NCBI GenBank assembly: GCA_038198445.1
Contig: JBBPZZ010000151.1
Span: 1-29,999, forward strand
From: JACDDK01 sp038198445
GTDB taxonomy: Bacteria > Actinomycetota > Rubrobacteria > Rubrobacterales > Rubrobacteraceae
Direction: 5' to 3'
DNA length: 29,999 bases
The notes under the pieces are model-generated. The model ran no database searches, was not told where the DNA came from, and saw only the letters and a list, made by a program, of their open reading frames with translations. The position numbers and the translations under genes are program-made. Shown here in pieces: positions 1 to 6,450 of the stretch (position 1 is the first letter of the stretch; each line of letters opens with the position of its first letter).

Positions 1-15
1 AATCCTGCCGATCAT
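1..15 (-). CDS. Start of an unidentified gene, cut by the window edge
   Basis: An ATG at 15-13 on the minus strand is preceded by a purine-rich AGGGAG Shine-Dalgarno-like sequence about 8-10 bases upstream and lies 27 bases after the Rieske stop codon. Only five codons (M-I-G-R-I) are inside the window, so the product cannot be identified. By analogy with other Rieske operons a cytochrome b gene would be the natural guess, but that rests on context alone. Confidence 0.35.
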
Positions 16-42
16 GCTCCAGACTCCCTCTCTCTAGCCACC

Positions 43-750
43 CTAAACCACGTAGGGCTCTTGTGTATTCAAACCGCCCTCAAGGTCGTACTTGTGCTTG
101 ATGTAGAGCTTGCCGTTCTCCCGGATCTCCGCCTCGGTGTAACGGTACAGCCCTCTCGGCGGTGGTCCTCCGACCCATCCGCCGTTCAGGTCATACAGCC
201 CACCGTGACAGGGACATAGGAACAACTCTTGCTCCTGTCGCCAGCGCACCGGACAACCCAGATGCGCGCACGAGTTGCTCAGTACGTTGATGTCTTTCAG
301 CAGCCCCTCACGCTCCTGCTTGCTGAATCCTTGTTTCTTCTTGTCCAGAATAGCGGGACGCTTGGGTTTTCCCAGCTCGTCGCCGCTGGAGCCCTGCCGC
401 CCCTGGCTGAGAACCGGCGCCTTCCAGGAGAGCCACACGGCATTCCTGACCGTAAAGTCCTCTCCGCCTCCGACTTTGCTCTCTTTCTGTATCTCCTTGT
501 CTCCGTAGGACTGCTTGATCGGGAACTCGACCGGGAAGTACTTGGGCTTTCCCTCAGGCACGTCGCTGACCGGACCGACCTCTATCCATACGTCAGCCAC
601 GTTTGATTGTCCGAGGACCTTCGTCTTGATGACCGGCCCGAGGACGAACGCCACGGGAGGGATGGTCAGTACGGCTCCCATCACGGTTCCCATCAGCCCA
701 AGGCCCAGGAAGTCGCCGCGAGTCATGGGATCCTTCTGTAGTTCCGTCAA
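43..750 (-). CDS. Rieske 2Fe-2S protein, membrane anchored
   Basis: This is a Rieske iron-sulfur subunit that would carry electrons from quinol on the outer face of the membrane. Residues about 16-42 form one hydrophobic anchor and the soluble domain follows. The cluster motifs are complete: C161-A-H163-L-G-C166 and C179-P-C181-H182-G-G. C161, H163, C179 and H182 would bind the cluster, C166 and C181 would form the disulfide seen in high-potential bc1-type Rieske proteins, and a Pro-rich loop (GGPPPRGL) follows. The TTG start at 750 has a GAAGGGG sequence upstream. An in-frame ATG at 726, preceded by AGAAGGA, would start the protein at MTRGDFL and is an equally good choice. That segment resembles a twin-arginine signal but has R-G instead of R-R. 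The gene lies 37 bases after the CydA-like gene, so the two products probably act in one complex. The family is certain; the complex is inferred. Confidence 0.93.
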   Translation of the reverse strand: MTELQKDPMTRGDFLGLGLMGTVMGAVLTIPPVAFVLGPVIKTKVLGQSNVADVWIEVGPVSDVPEGKPKYFPVEFPIKQSYGDKEIQKESKVGGGEDFTVRNAVWLSWKAPVLSQGRQGSSGDELGKPKRPAILDKKKQGFSKQEREGLLKDINVLSNSCAHLGCPVRWRQEQELFLCPCHGGLYDLNGGWVGGPPPRGLYRYTEAEIRENGKLYIKHKYDLEGGLNTQEPYVV

Positions 751-787
751 CTTCTAGCCCCTTCTATACAAAACCCGAACCTCAAAC

Positions 788-2140
788 CTACCTGCCAAAC
801 CCGCTCGGCGGAGGCGAGGTCTGCACCTTGTAGTCAGGCTGATTATATACCGTGTATGGCACCCTGGAATTGGATTTCATCAGCCCCATATCCAGGGCCA
901 CGAACGCCGCGAGCACACCCAGAGCGAGCAGTGTCACCCGGTAACCGGCCCCGGGCGAACCGTAGCGGAACCGCAGCCGCCCTCGCAGGTACGTGATGAA
1001 CGCTCCCAAGGTGGCGAGCAGCATTATCAGCAGCGCTATGTAGCGCAGGTAGAAGAACGGCGACTCGTATGGGAAGCTCGCGAGCGGCGATACCGAGTAC
1101 AGTCCCGCCACAGCGGCCACCAACCCAAAGAAGCGGATAGGTATACGGCCGCCGCGGTCCGGATGGCGGCCCGCTCCCATATACATTGCGATATTCGAGA
1201 GGACGAAGATCAAGACGACCAGCGCGAGATTCAAGTACAACAAGTTCGAGCTCGCGCCGGAGGTAAGCCTCTCGTAAGATCCGCCCGATGCGGCGGAGGA
1301 AGTTGGATTATTCGGCACCGAAGACTTCATCGCGTACAAGGTAGCGAATCCGATCAGCGGCTGAAGGATCAAGAACCCCGTCCCCCAGGTGAGCCCGACC
1401 GAGGTGCTCCAGTCATAGTAAGCCTTGTCCTCGTCGCTCTTCGAACGGATGTACATAAAAGCCGCCCAGGCTGCCAGGGCGAAGGCCGGCCAAGAGAGAT
1501 TGGCAAAGGTGCGGTGCAGCAGCATCTCCACGAACATCGGGTTGAAGATCCCGCGCATGGCCGAACCAAAGCTGGCTATGGCGCCGCCAGCGAGACCTGA
1601 CTGTCCGGGACCGCCGCCCGTAGTCATGAAAGTATCGATGCCGGTCATGATCATCATCCAGATCCAAATAAAGAACCCCATCGTAAACCCCAGCGCGATG
1701 TGACGCTTCTTGTTCAACACACTGTAGCGGTCCCATTTGTAATAGTAGGAATACATCCCATACAGCGCTAGAAACATCGACAGCATGGCGGCGGCTATGA
1801 AGTAGAAGAAGTGCGTGAAGAGCGACGCCGTTACTTGAGGATAGAAACCGACCAGCAACACTAGAAAGAGCACCGCGAACGTGGCCCCGGAGCTAAAGGT
1901 CAGGACGTTGAAGCGGGCCATGGAGTGCGCCAGACGGTCCATGCGTGGGCTGCCCGTGCGGGCCCCCCACGCCTGCAACACCGGCGCCGCGATGGCAAAC
2001 CCGACGAAAAGCTCCGCGAAGAACATGTGTACCAGCATCGTAAGACCCGTCAAGGTCCGTGTCCCGCCCATGAACTGGAACGTGTTTGAAAGGTCTACCT
2101 GGGCCAGAAACTGGAAATTCGACAAGAAAGTTGCGCCCAC
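788..2140 (-). CDS. Divergent cytochrome bd subunit I-like (CydA-like) membrane protein
   Basis: This polytopic protein of 450 residues (roughly nine to ten helices) belongs to the CydA superfamily. Helix 1 carries H38 in LVHMFFAELFVG, matching the first haem-ligand histidine of CydA (H19 in E. coli). H209 in LLHRTFANLSW matches H186. Aligned on the conserved W136-D137-R138, the positions equivalent to E. coli Glu99 and Glu107 are A117 and A125. The Q-loop and the GRQPW motif of quinol oxidases are not seen, and the position of the haem-ligand Met393 appears to be Ile (tentative). No CydB lies in the window. The GTG start has AAGGAG upstream and follows the preceding stop by 14 bases. The protein probably binds haem b and works with the Rieske protein. 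Its being an oxygen reductase is doubtful. Confidence 0.8.
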   Translation of the reverse strand: MGATFLSNFQFLAQVDLSNTFQFMGGTRTLTGLTMLVHMFFAELFVGFAIAAPVLQAWGARTGSPRMDRLAHSMARFNVLTFSSGATFAVLFLVLLVGFYPQVTASLFTHFFYFIAAAMLSMFLALYGMYSYYYKWDRYSVLNKKRHIALGFTMGFFIWIWMMIMTGIDTFMTTGGGPGQSGLAGGAIASFGSAMRGIFNPMFVEMLLHRTFANLSWPAFALAAWAAFMYIRSKSDEDKAYYDWSTSVGLTWGTGFLILQPLIGFATLYAMKSSVPNNPTSSAASGGSYERLTSGASSNLLYLNLALVVLIFVLSNIAMYMGAGRHPDRGGRIPIRFFGLVAAVAGLYSVSPLASFPYESPFFYLRYIALLIMLLATLGAFITYLRGRLRFRYGSPGAGYRVTLLALGVLAAFVALDMGLMKSNSRVPYTVYNQPDYKVQTSPPPSGFGR

Positions 2141-2154
2141 TCTCTATACTCCTT

Positions 2155-2805
2155 CTAGGCTTTCCGGGTTTCCCTGACGTTCGCCACCGACTCTCCGGTT
2201 TTGGCCGGTCCGTGCTGCCTGGAGCGATGCAGCGTGGCCTGATGTACGGCGCGAGGTTCGAGGCGCCGGTCCTCTATGTAGTACATCGCGCCGCCTCTTT
2301 GCAGAGTTTCCCGGATAGGGCGGATCAGCCGTCGCTCGCGCGTGCTGGCGAACACGAGGACCTTCCCCATCTCAAACTCTTCATTCCAGGTTCCGGCCTC
2401 TTCCCGCGGAGCTTCCATCTCGATAAGTATCGGTGAGACGCCGACCCGCGTGAAGGAGCCAGCGATCAGTATCGCCGCAAGAGAAATGAAGACCATCAGT
2501 ACTGGGACGCCTATGGACGGAGTCGAGATGGCGAAGAAAATACCGAGCACGACAAAGGAGATAGCGAACCCTACAGGGACCTCAAGGCCCCTCCGGTCGT
2601 CCGGTATCACGATGTAGCGAGTCCCCTCGGGGAAAGGCTCCGGCTCGTCGGGGTTCTGGCGTTTCAGGACCACGGTCAGGTCGTCCCTGCCAACCCCGAG
2701 TTCCCGGAGATCCGTGACAGCCTGGTTTAGCTCCGCCCCGTCGCTTATCACCCCTATAACGGTGTACTCGGAATCTTTCTCCGGCACTTCCCGCTCTCTT
2801 TCCAA
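2155..2805 (-). CDS. Unknown two-helix membrane protein, first gene of the respiratory operon
   Basis: I do not recognise a named family. The first 70 residues look like a soluble alpha/beta domain of the kind found in general-stress proteins (a predicted strand, then G-A-E-L-N-Q-A-V helix and repeated strands). Two adjacent hydrophobic helices follow at about 78-118. A second soluble part (about 125-190) is basic and ends in a charged tail. The TTG start at 2805 is decided by a strong GGAGGT Shine-Dalgarno sequence 5-6 bases upstream. Only 14 bases separate it from the CydA-like gene, so it is almost certainly in the same transcript. A role as an accessory or assembly subunit is inferred from position only. 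It loosely recalls the small soluble-plus-two-helix subunits of alternative complex III operons, but I see no haem or iron-sulfur motif. Confidence 0.75.
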   Translation of the reverse strand: MEREREVPEKDSEYTVIGVISDGAELNQAVTDLRELGVGRDDLTVVLKRQNPDEPEPFPEGTRYIVIPDDRRGLEVPVGFAISFVVLGIFFAISTPSIGVPVLMVFISLAAILIAGSFTRVGVSPILIEMEAPREEAGTWNEEFEMGKVLVFASTRERRLIRPIRETLQRGGAMYYIEDRRLEPRAVHQATLHRSRQHGPAKTGESVANVRETRKA

Positions 2806-2988
2806 TATCTACCTCCAGGGAGGATATGTAGTTCGCCCACTCGTAGCGGTTTGACCATTCACCAGCATACAGCGTCGTATCTTCGCACACTACCCCGCGT
2901 AACGCTTGGGCGATGCTTCTTTCACATTTTGCCGCCCGCCGACAGTGTCCGCTGTGAAAGCACCCCCACTTCACACCATCCGCTCGGG

Positions 2989-2994
2989 TAGACT
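2989..2994 (+). promoter_or_regulatory. Possible -10 element for the 3002 gene
   Basis: TAGACT lies exactly seven bases before the GTG at 3002, which would place transcription start at or next to the start codon (leaderless). No good -35 hexamer is visible, so this is weak. Confidence 0.25.
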
Positions 2995-3001
2995 TACGTT
3001 C

Positions 3002-3670
3002 GTGGACACTCGCGAAAAAGATCACGCCTCTGGGCCAGATCACAGCTCCTTCGAGCATTACGAAGAGCGAGGTCTTGGCGCCTGGATCCGGCGCAACCCC
3101 TGGCTCCTCGTGCGTTTGTTTATCGTCCTGATCTTTACGTTCGGAGCCTCCTCGACAGCCGCGAACTTTTCTTACGGTCTGAAGGGCGACCCGATTCCCT
3201 TGAGCGTGAAGCAACTCAACCGTGGCGAATTGCCGCCGGGCACCGAGATCGGTGACTACGTGGAGCTTCGAGGCAAGCCTGATTTCCGCATAAACCCCAA
3301 AACCAAGCAGCCCAAAATAGGGATCTCCGCCCGCTACGAGGTGGCCTACTATTACTTTAGTCTCAAGGAAACCGGCGACAACCTTCTGATACAGACCAGC
3401 CAGAACCCGCCTGATATCAAAAAAGGCGGTGCCCAGTTATGGCGCGGCAAACTCGCTACTGTGGATACTGTCATTTTCCACAACACCACCCAGGAAGGTC
3501 TGCAACAGGCCGGGCTTCCCAGAAGCGGGAGAACACCAGTAATAGAGACCGGCGACACCCCATCTTATTATCGTCAGATCTTTCCAGCTTACTCAGCCAT
3601 AATATTCCTCTGGCTCGCCTCTCTGGCTTGGCTGGTCTGGAAGAAGAACAAACCTTTCCTCGGCGTCTGA
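3002..3670 (+). CDS. Unknown membrane protein with an extracytoplasmic domain
   Basis: I do not recognise the family. A short hydrophilic N-terminus is followed by a helix (WLLVRLFIVLIFTFGASS), a polar domain of about 130 residues rich in beta-type segments, and a second helix near the C-terminus (FPAYSAIIFLWLASLAWLVW) with a short basic tail (KKNKPFLGV). Both termini are therefore likely cytoplasmic. I chose GTG 3002 because the 32 codons from the earlier frame start at 2906 look non-coding, and because TAGACT lies seven bases upstream. No Shine-Dalgarno sequence is present at either start, so the true start remains uncertain. The gene is divergent from the respiratory operon, with the shared promoter region between about 2806 and 3001. 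Its function is unknown. Confidence 0.65.
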   Translation: MDTREKDHASGPDHSSFEHYEERGLGAWIRRNPWLLVRLFIVLIFTFGASSTAANFSYGLKGDPIPLSVKQLNRGELPPGTEIGDYVELRGKPDFRINPKTKQPKIGISARYEVAYYYFSLKETGDNLLIQTSQNPPDIKKGGAQLWRGKLATVDTVIFHNTTQEGLQQAGLPRSGRTPVIETGDTPSYYRQIFPAYSAIIFLWLASLAWLVWKKNKPFLGV

Positions 3671-3690
3671 TAAAAAGCATCTGATAAAAA
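3666..3690 (+). repeat. Short direct repeat at the stop codon
   Basis: TCTGATAAAAA occurs at 3666-3676 and again at 3680-3690, the first copy spanning the stop codon of the 3002 gene. It is a small local duplication with no evident function. Confidence 0.6.
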
Positions 3691-3763
3691 CCAGAGGGGC
3701 TTTCTCAGCCTAGCCTGGTCCGTCTTGTAGAGTCCGCGTTATTCAAGAGGGATGGTAACGAGG

Positions 3764-3789
3764 GTTTATGCTAAATAGTCTTGGGGTAA
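3764..3789 (+). promoter_or_regulatory. Sigma-B/SigF-type stress promoter of the Asp23 operon
   Basis: GTTTAT (3764-3769), a 14-base spacer and GGGTAA (3784-3789) match the general-stress consensus of Bacillus SigB (GTTTAA-N12-14-GGGTAT) and mycobacterial SigF (GTTT-N15-17-GGGTA). Transcription would begin near 3796, about 90 bases before the GlsB-like gene. In Staphylococcus aureus asp23 is strongly SigB dependent, so the match fits the genes downstream. Confidence 0.6.
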
Positions 3790-3871
3790 AGTCCAGCCTG
3801 TAATAGCGTAAAGTACGGTATCTGCTATATTGTGGCGCAGGTGCCGCTCGGCAAACGCAGTTGGCATAGAA

Positions 3872-3882
3872 GGGGGAGGTGA
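3872..3882 (+). promoter_or_regulatory. Strong Shine-Dalgarno sequence that points to an AUA start
   Basis: The sequence GGGGGAGGTGA contains GGAGGTGA, a full complement to the 16S rRNA tail. It ends six bases before ATA at 3889. No ATG, GTG or TTG lies in the correct frame between the upstream in-frame stop (TGA 3880-3882) and TTG 3919, which is far too distant from this site. Confidence 0.7.
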
Positions 3883-3888
3883 GAGCAA

Positions 3889-4146
3889 ATAGCAATCGTA
3901 GTTTGGATAGTAATCGGGTTGGTGGCGGGCGCATTGGCGAAATGGGTGATGCCGGGGCCAGATCCAGGGGGCATTATCCTCACTATCCTGATCGGGATAG
4001 CCGGCGCCTTCATCGGAGGGTTCATAGTCCGTAGTTTATTCGGTTCCTCTGCGGGATCGAGTTTCCTGGGCTCCATCTTGGTGGCGACCCTGGGTGCGAT
4101 CATCTTGCTGGCCTTGTATAGGCTGGTCACACGCCGAACGGCATGA
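3889..4146 (+). CDS. GlsB/YeaQ/YmgE family stress membrane protein, probable AUA start
   Basis: This small protein of 85 residues consists of three glycine-rich helices, the form of the transglycosylase-associated/GlsB family of envelope-stress proteins. The family pattern is clear: V-x-G-L-V-A-G-A-L-A-K-W-V-M-P-G in helix 1, a GGIILTILIGIAGAFIGG helix, and a final helix ending in basic residues. The ordinary start in this frame (TTG 3919) would remove the first half of helix 1, which the family always has. Starting at ATA 3889 gives I/M-A-I-V-V-W-I-V-I-G-L-V, the normal N-terminus, with a perfect Shine-Dalgarno sequence at correct spacing. It leads the Asp23 operon; in enterococci GlsB and the Gls24/Asp23 protein are also encoded together. 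The family is confident; the start codon is inferred. Confidence 0.85.
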   Translation: MAIVVWIVIGLVAGALAKWVMPGPDPGGIILTILIGIAGAFIGGFIVRSLFGSSAGSSFLGSILVATLGAIILLALYRLVTRRTA

Positions 4147-4198
4147 TGCTTATTTGCAAGCAACCCACCTTAGTCCCTTAGGGAAGGAGAGAAAGAAT

Positions 4199-4711
4199 AT
4201 GTCCGAACAGAGAACCCAGCAGAGCAGCAGCGGAGGTAGCGGGAGCAGTGGAAACAGCGGGAGCCGTAGCCCTCTGCAGACTGACCGCGGAAACACGAGC
4301 ATCCAGGACACCGTAGTCTCCAAGATCGCGGGTATCGCGGCCCAGGAGGTCGAAGGTATTCGCATGGGCGGTGGCGGCTCACAGGCCGTAAGCGGTCTGC
4401 TCGGCAGCATCACCGGCGGCAGTGGCGGCAGCCAGACGCAGGGCGTTTCAGTCGAGGTAGGACAAGAGGAAGCTGCGTTAGATCTCACGCTTACCGCCGA
4501 GTATGGAAAGTCCATACCCCAACTCGCGGAGGCAGTACGCCGCAACGTCGTCAACAGGATAGAGAGCCTGGTCGGCCTGCGGGTGACCGAGGTAAACATA
4601 ACGGTCAGCAACATCTTCTTCCCGCAGCAAGAAGCAGAGCAGCAGCGGCAGAAAGAGTTGCAGCAGCAGCAGAAAGAGCAAGAAGCGCAGGAACAGCAGA
4701 GAGTCCAGTAG
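4199..4711 (+). CDS. Asp23/Gls24 family envelope stress protein
   Basis: This 170-residue protein has a Ser/Gly-rich N-terminal tail (about 1-35), an Asp23 domain (about 36-145) and a Gln/Glu-rich C-terminal tail (about 146-170). Family features are I-Q-D-T-V-V-S-K-I-A-G-I-A-A-Q-E-V-E-G-I, the V-S-V-E-V-G strand, L-T-L-T-A-E-Y-G-K-S-I-P-Q-L, and the closing V-G-L-R-V-T-E-V-N-I-T-V strand. In Staphylococcus, Asp23 is a cytoplasmic protein held at the membrane by AmaP, and its loss induces cell-wall stress genes. The ATG at 4199 is chosen for its AAGGAG site; an upstream in-frame start at 4094 would run through the end of the GlsB-like gene. The low-complexity tails are unusual for the family and might promote self-assembly, which is speculation. 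Confidence 0.9.
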   Translation: MSEQRTQQSSSGGSGSSGNSGSRSPLQTDRGNTSIQDTVVSKIAGIAAQEVEGIRMGGGGSQAVSGLLGSITGGSGGSQTQGVSVEVGQEEAALDLTLTAEYGKSIPQLAEAVRRNVVNRIESLVGLRVTEVNITVSNIFFPQQEAEQQRQKELQQQQKEQEAQEQQRVQ

Positions 4712-4744
4712 GAAACGGACGCTACTCGAAAGTCAGGTTGAGCT

Positions 4745-5050
4745 TTGACTAACGGACTACTGCAGATCGCGAGGGCGGCCTCGGAGGCCGCCCTCGCGAC
4801 AGAGGGTGTCTATTCCATGGGTTCTGGGCGTTTTGTGGAAGCCGCAACTTATGAAGGCGGAGATAAAGTGACGGGTGTGGTGGTCAAGCCTGATGAGCTA
4901 GAGATACACGTAGTGGCGCGATATCCTTTGCCCAAGCCGATACCCGAAATCTCCAAAAACATTATGGAGCGAGTAGCGCCCCACGCCGGGGACCGGAAAA
5001 CCCTGGTGGTTGTTGAAGACCTTGAGGTTGGTGCGGATGAGAATCTTTAA
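4745..5050 (+). CDS. Second, shorter Asp23/Gls24 family protein
   Basis: This 101-residue paralogue of the preceding protein keeps the Asp23 core: A-S-E-A-A-L-A-T-E-G-V-Y in place of the Q-E-V-E-G motif, then V-V-V-K-P-D-E-L-E-I-H-V-V-A-R-Y-P-L-P-K-P-I-P-E, and a final V-V-V-E-D-L-E-V strand. It lacks both low-complexity tails. The TTG at 4745 is the only plausible start because an in-frame stop lies immediately upstream at 4739-4741. Its ribosome site is weak (AGGTTGAG). The end overlaps the next gene by 14 bases, so translation is probably coupled. It likely forms mixed assemblies with the first Asp23 protein. Confidence 0.8.
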   Translation: MTNGLLQIARAASEAALATEGVYSMGSGRFVEAATYEGGDKVTGVVVKPDELEIHVVARYPLPKPIPEISKNIMERVAPHAGDRKTLVVVEDLEVGADENL

Positions 5051-5603
5051 CAGGATAGTGCTGATAGTGGTCCTGGCCGGGCTCTTCCTGCTTGGAGTGT
5101 ACATGGTGGTCTACAGTTTTGATCTCTTCGATCACAAACTAGCCAGTTTGCCTTTCTCTCCGGCTGGTAAGAGCATCAGCGGCTTCATCGGCGATGTGAC
5201 AAGAGGAAGCCTTACCGTGCTGGGCGTCATTATCCTGGTTCTGGTGGCGATCGTCGGTCTTATACTCCTGATAGCGGAACTCAAGCCCCGGACTCCACAG
5301 CGAGTGCGTATGCAGAAAGGCACTTATATCACCCGCGGCGTAGTCGAAGGCGAGGTGGAGGAAGCCGCCGAAGGCACACCGGACGTACTAGGTTCCACCA
5401 CGAAGGTTCAGGCAAAACGTAGCCCGGGCGCGAAGATAAACCTTGATGCAAACGTGCGGCGCGGGGAAAACACCAACGCTATCAAGTCGAACTTGCAAGA
5501 GCGGGTGCAGCAAAGACTCGCCCGGAGCGGCATCCCGGTAGGCAGTCTAAAGATACGCCTGAACGAGTCAGACCCCCGAGAGACGAAAACGAGGGTGCAA
5601 TGA
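5037..5603 (+). CDS. amaP: AmaP-like membrane anchor for Asp23
   Basis: This 188-residue protein has two helices (about 6-27 and 57-82) linked by a short loop, then a cytoplasmic part (about 83-188) with an Asp23-like ending (A-K-I-N-L-D-A-N-V-R-R, Q-E-R-V-Q-Q-R-L, then a terminal L-K-I-R-L-N strand). That matches AmaP, which tethers Asp23 to the membrane. The start is ATG 5037 with GAGGT upstream, inside the end of the preceding gene; an earlier frame start at 5010 would lack this site. It overlaps the next gene by four bases (ATGA). The operon context of asp23, amaP and DUF2273 genes is the same as in Staphylococcus. Confidence 0.82.
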   Translation: MRIFNRIVLIVVLAGLFLLGVYMVVYSFDLFDHKLASLPFSPAGKSISGFIGDVTRGSLTVLGVIILVLVAIVGLILLIAELKPRTPQRVRMQKGTYITRGVVEGEVEEAAEGTPDVLGSTTKVQAKRSPGAKINLDANVRRGENTNAIKSNLQERVQQRLARSGIPVGSLKIRLNESDPRETKTRVQ

Positions 5604-6160
5604 ACGGATTCAACCGCTTCATAATGCTGCTCATAGCACTGTTACTAATAGCGGTTCCAGTGCTGCTTCTTCTTGTAGCGTTTGGGATACTCTCCGCCGA
5701 CGTCATCAACGAGTACACGAACTACCAAAGTGGAGTGGACGCCCTGAGCAACCTATCGGCATCCAGCTTTGGCGGCCGAGGCCGGGTTGTGCTGGGGATA
5801 GTCGGAGTCCTCCTGGCTATCGTGGCGTTGCTGCTACTGCTTCGGGAGCTTACCTTCGGTCGCCAGGTAGCGCGTAGTACGCTAATCGACGACCGGCCTG
5901 GTCAGGAGACCAGGATCACGGCCCGAGCCGTCAAAACCCTCAGCGAGGGCGCGGCAAGGGAAGTGGGAGCCGAGTCTCCATCCGTATCTCTCGCCTCGGA
6001 TGGCTTGCCTTATCTGGTCTCCTGCAAAATCCAGGCTCCCGCTTCGAGCAACTACACCCAGCTGGCGACTCGCGCCAGGGAGAACATTCGGAGCGTGCTG
6101 GAAGGTCAGGGCGTGCCGGTCAAGAACGTGGAAGTTACCGTACAAGGAACCGCATCCTAG
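5600..6160 (+). CDS. Second AmaP-like membrane protein
   Basis: This paralogue of the preceding gene has 186 residues, two helices (about 7-29 and 60-83) and a cytoplasmic domain. It contains T-R-I-T-A-R-A-V-K-T-L in the place of the interaction segment and ends in V-P-V-K-N-V-E-V-T-V, again an Asp23-like closing strand. Start ATG 5600 overlaps the previous stop (ATGA), so translation is coupled. Identity to the first copy is low; they are recognised as related by layout rather than by sequence. Two AmaP-type anchors for two Asp23 proteins suggest matched pairs, but nothing in the sequence assigns partners. Confidence 0.72.
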   Translation: MNGFNRFIMLLIALLLIAVPVLLLLVAFGILSADVINEYTNYQSGVDALSNLSASSFGGRGRVVLGIVGVLLAIVALLLLLRELTFGRQVARSTLIDDRPGQETRITARAVKTLSEGAAREVGAESPSVSLASDGLPYLVSCKIQAPASSNYTQLATRARENIRSVLEGQGVPVKNVEVTVQGTAS

Positions 6161-6178
6161 TGAAAAGGGAGGAATAAA

Positions 6179-6379
6179 GTGGCAACCTGGACCAACAAGC
6201 AATGGGGAGCCTTGATCGGGGGAGTTCTGATATTCCTGATCGCCGTCTACGGAATCGGCGTGGCGGCTCTAGTGGTGCTCTTCGCGATTATTGGTTACTT
6301 CATCGGCAAATTCCTCGATGGCGAACTCGACGTGGAAGATATCCGAGATCGCGCGCAGGGCCGTGGAAACGGTATGTAA
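6179..6379 (+). CDS. DUF2273 small membrane protein
   Basis: This 66-residue protein has two hydrophobic segments (about 9-25 and 28-45) separated by a Gly turn, and a short acidic then basic tail (D-G-E-L-D-V-E-D-I). This is the DUF2273 pattern; the family is almost always encoded beside asp23 and amaP. The GTG start has a strong GGGAGGA site about six bases upstream. It ends 71 bases before the rhodopsin gene with no terminator in between. It is probably a membrane component of the Asp23 assembly, but its biochemical role is unknown. Confidence 0.85.
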   Translation: MATWTNKQWGALIGGVLIFLIAVYGIGVAALVVLFAIIGYFIGKFLDGELDVEDIRDRAQGRGNGM

Positions 6380-6450
6380 ATTCACTTAATCGCAAGTTTA
6401 CCTACCTGTAAAATCCGAATACAAACGACCGAGGTTTACGGGAGGAGAAC

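Noticed and set aside
788..2140. Ordinary cytochrome bd quinol oxidase subunit
   Set aside because: The two key glutamates, the GRQPW motif and a neighbouring cydB are missing, so I call it only CydA-like.
3691..3720. Terminator hairpin after the 3002 gene
   Set aside because: The pairing of AGGGGCT with AGCCTAGCCT is interrupted and no T-run follows.
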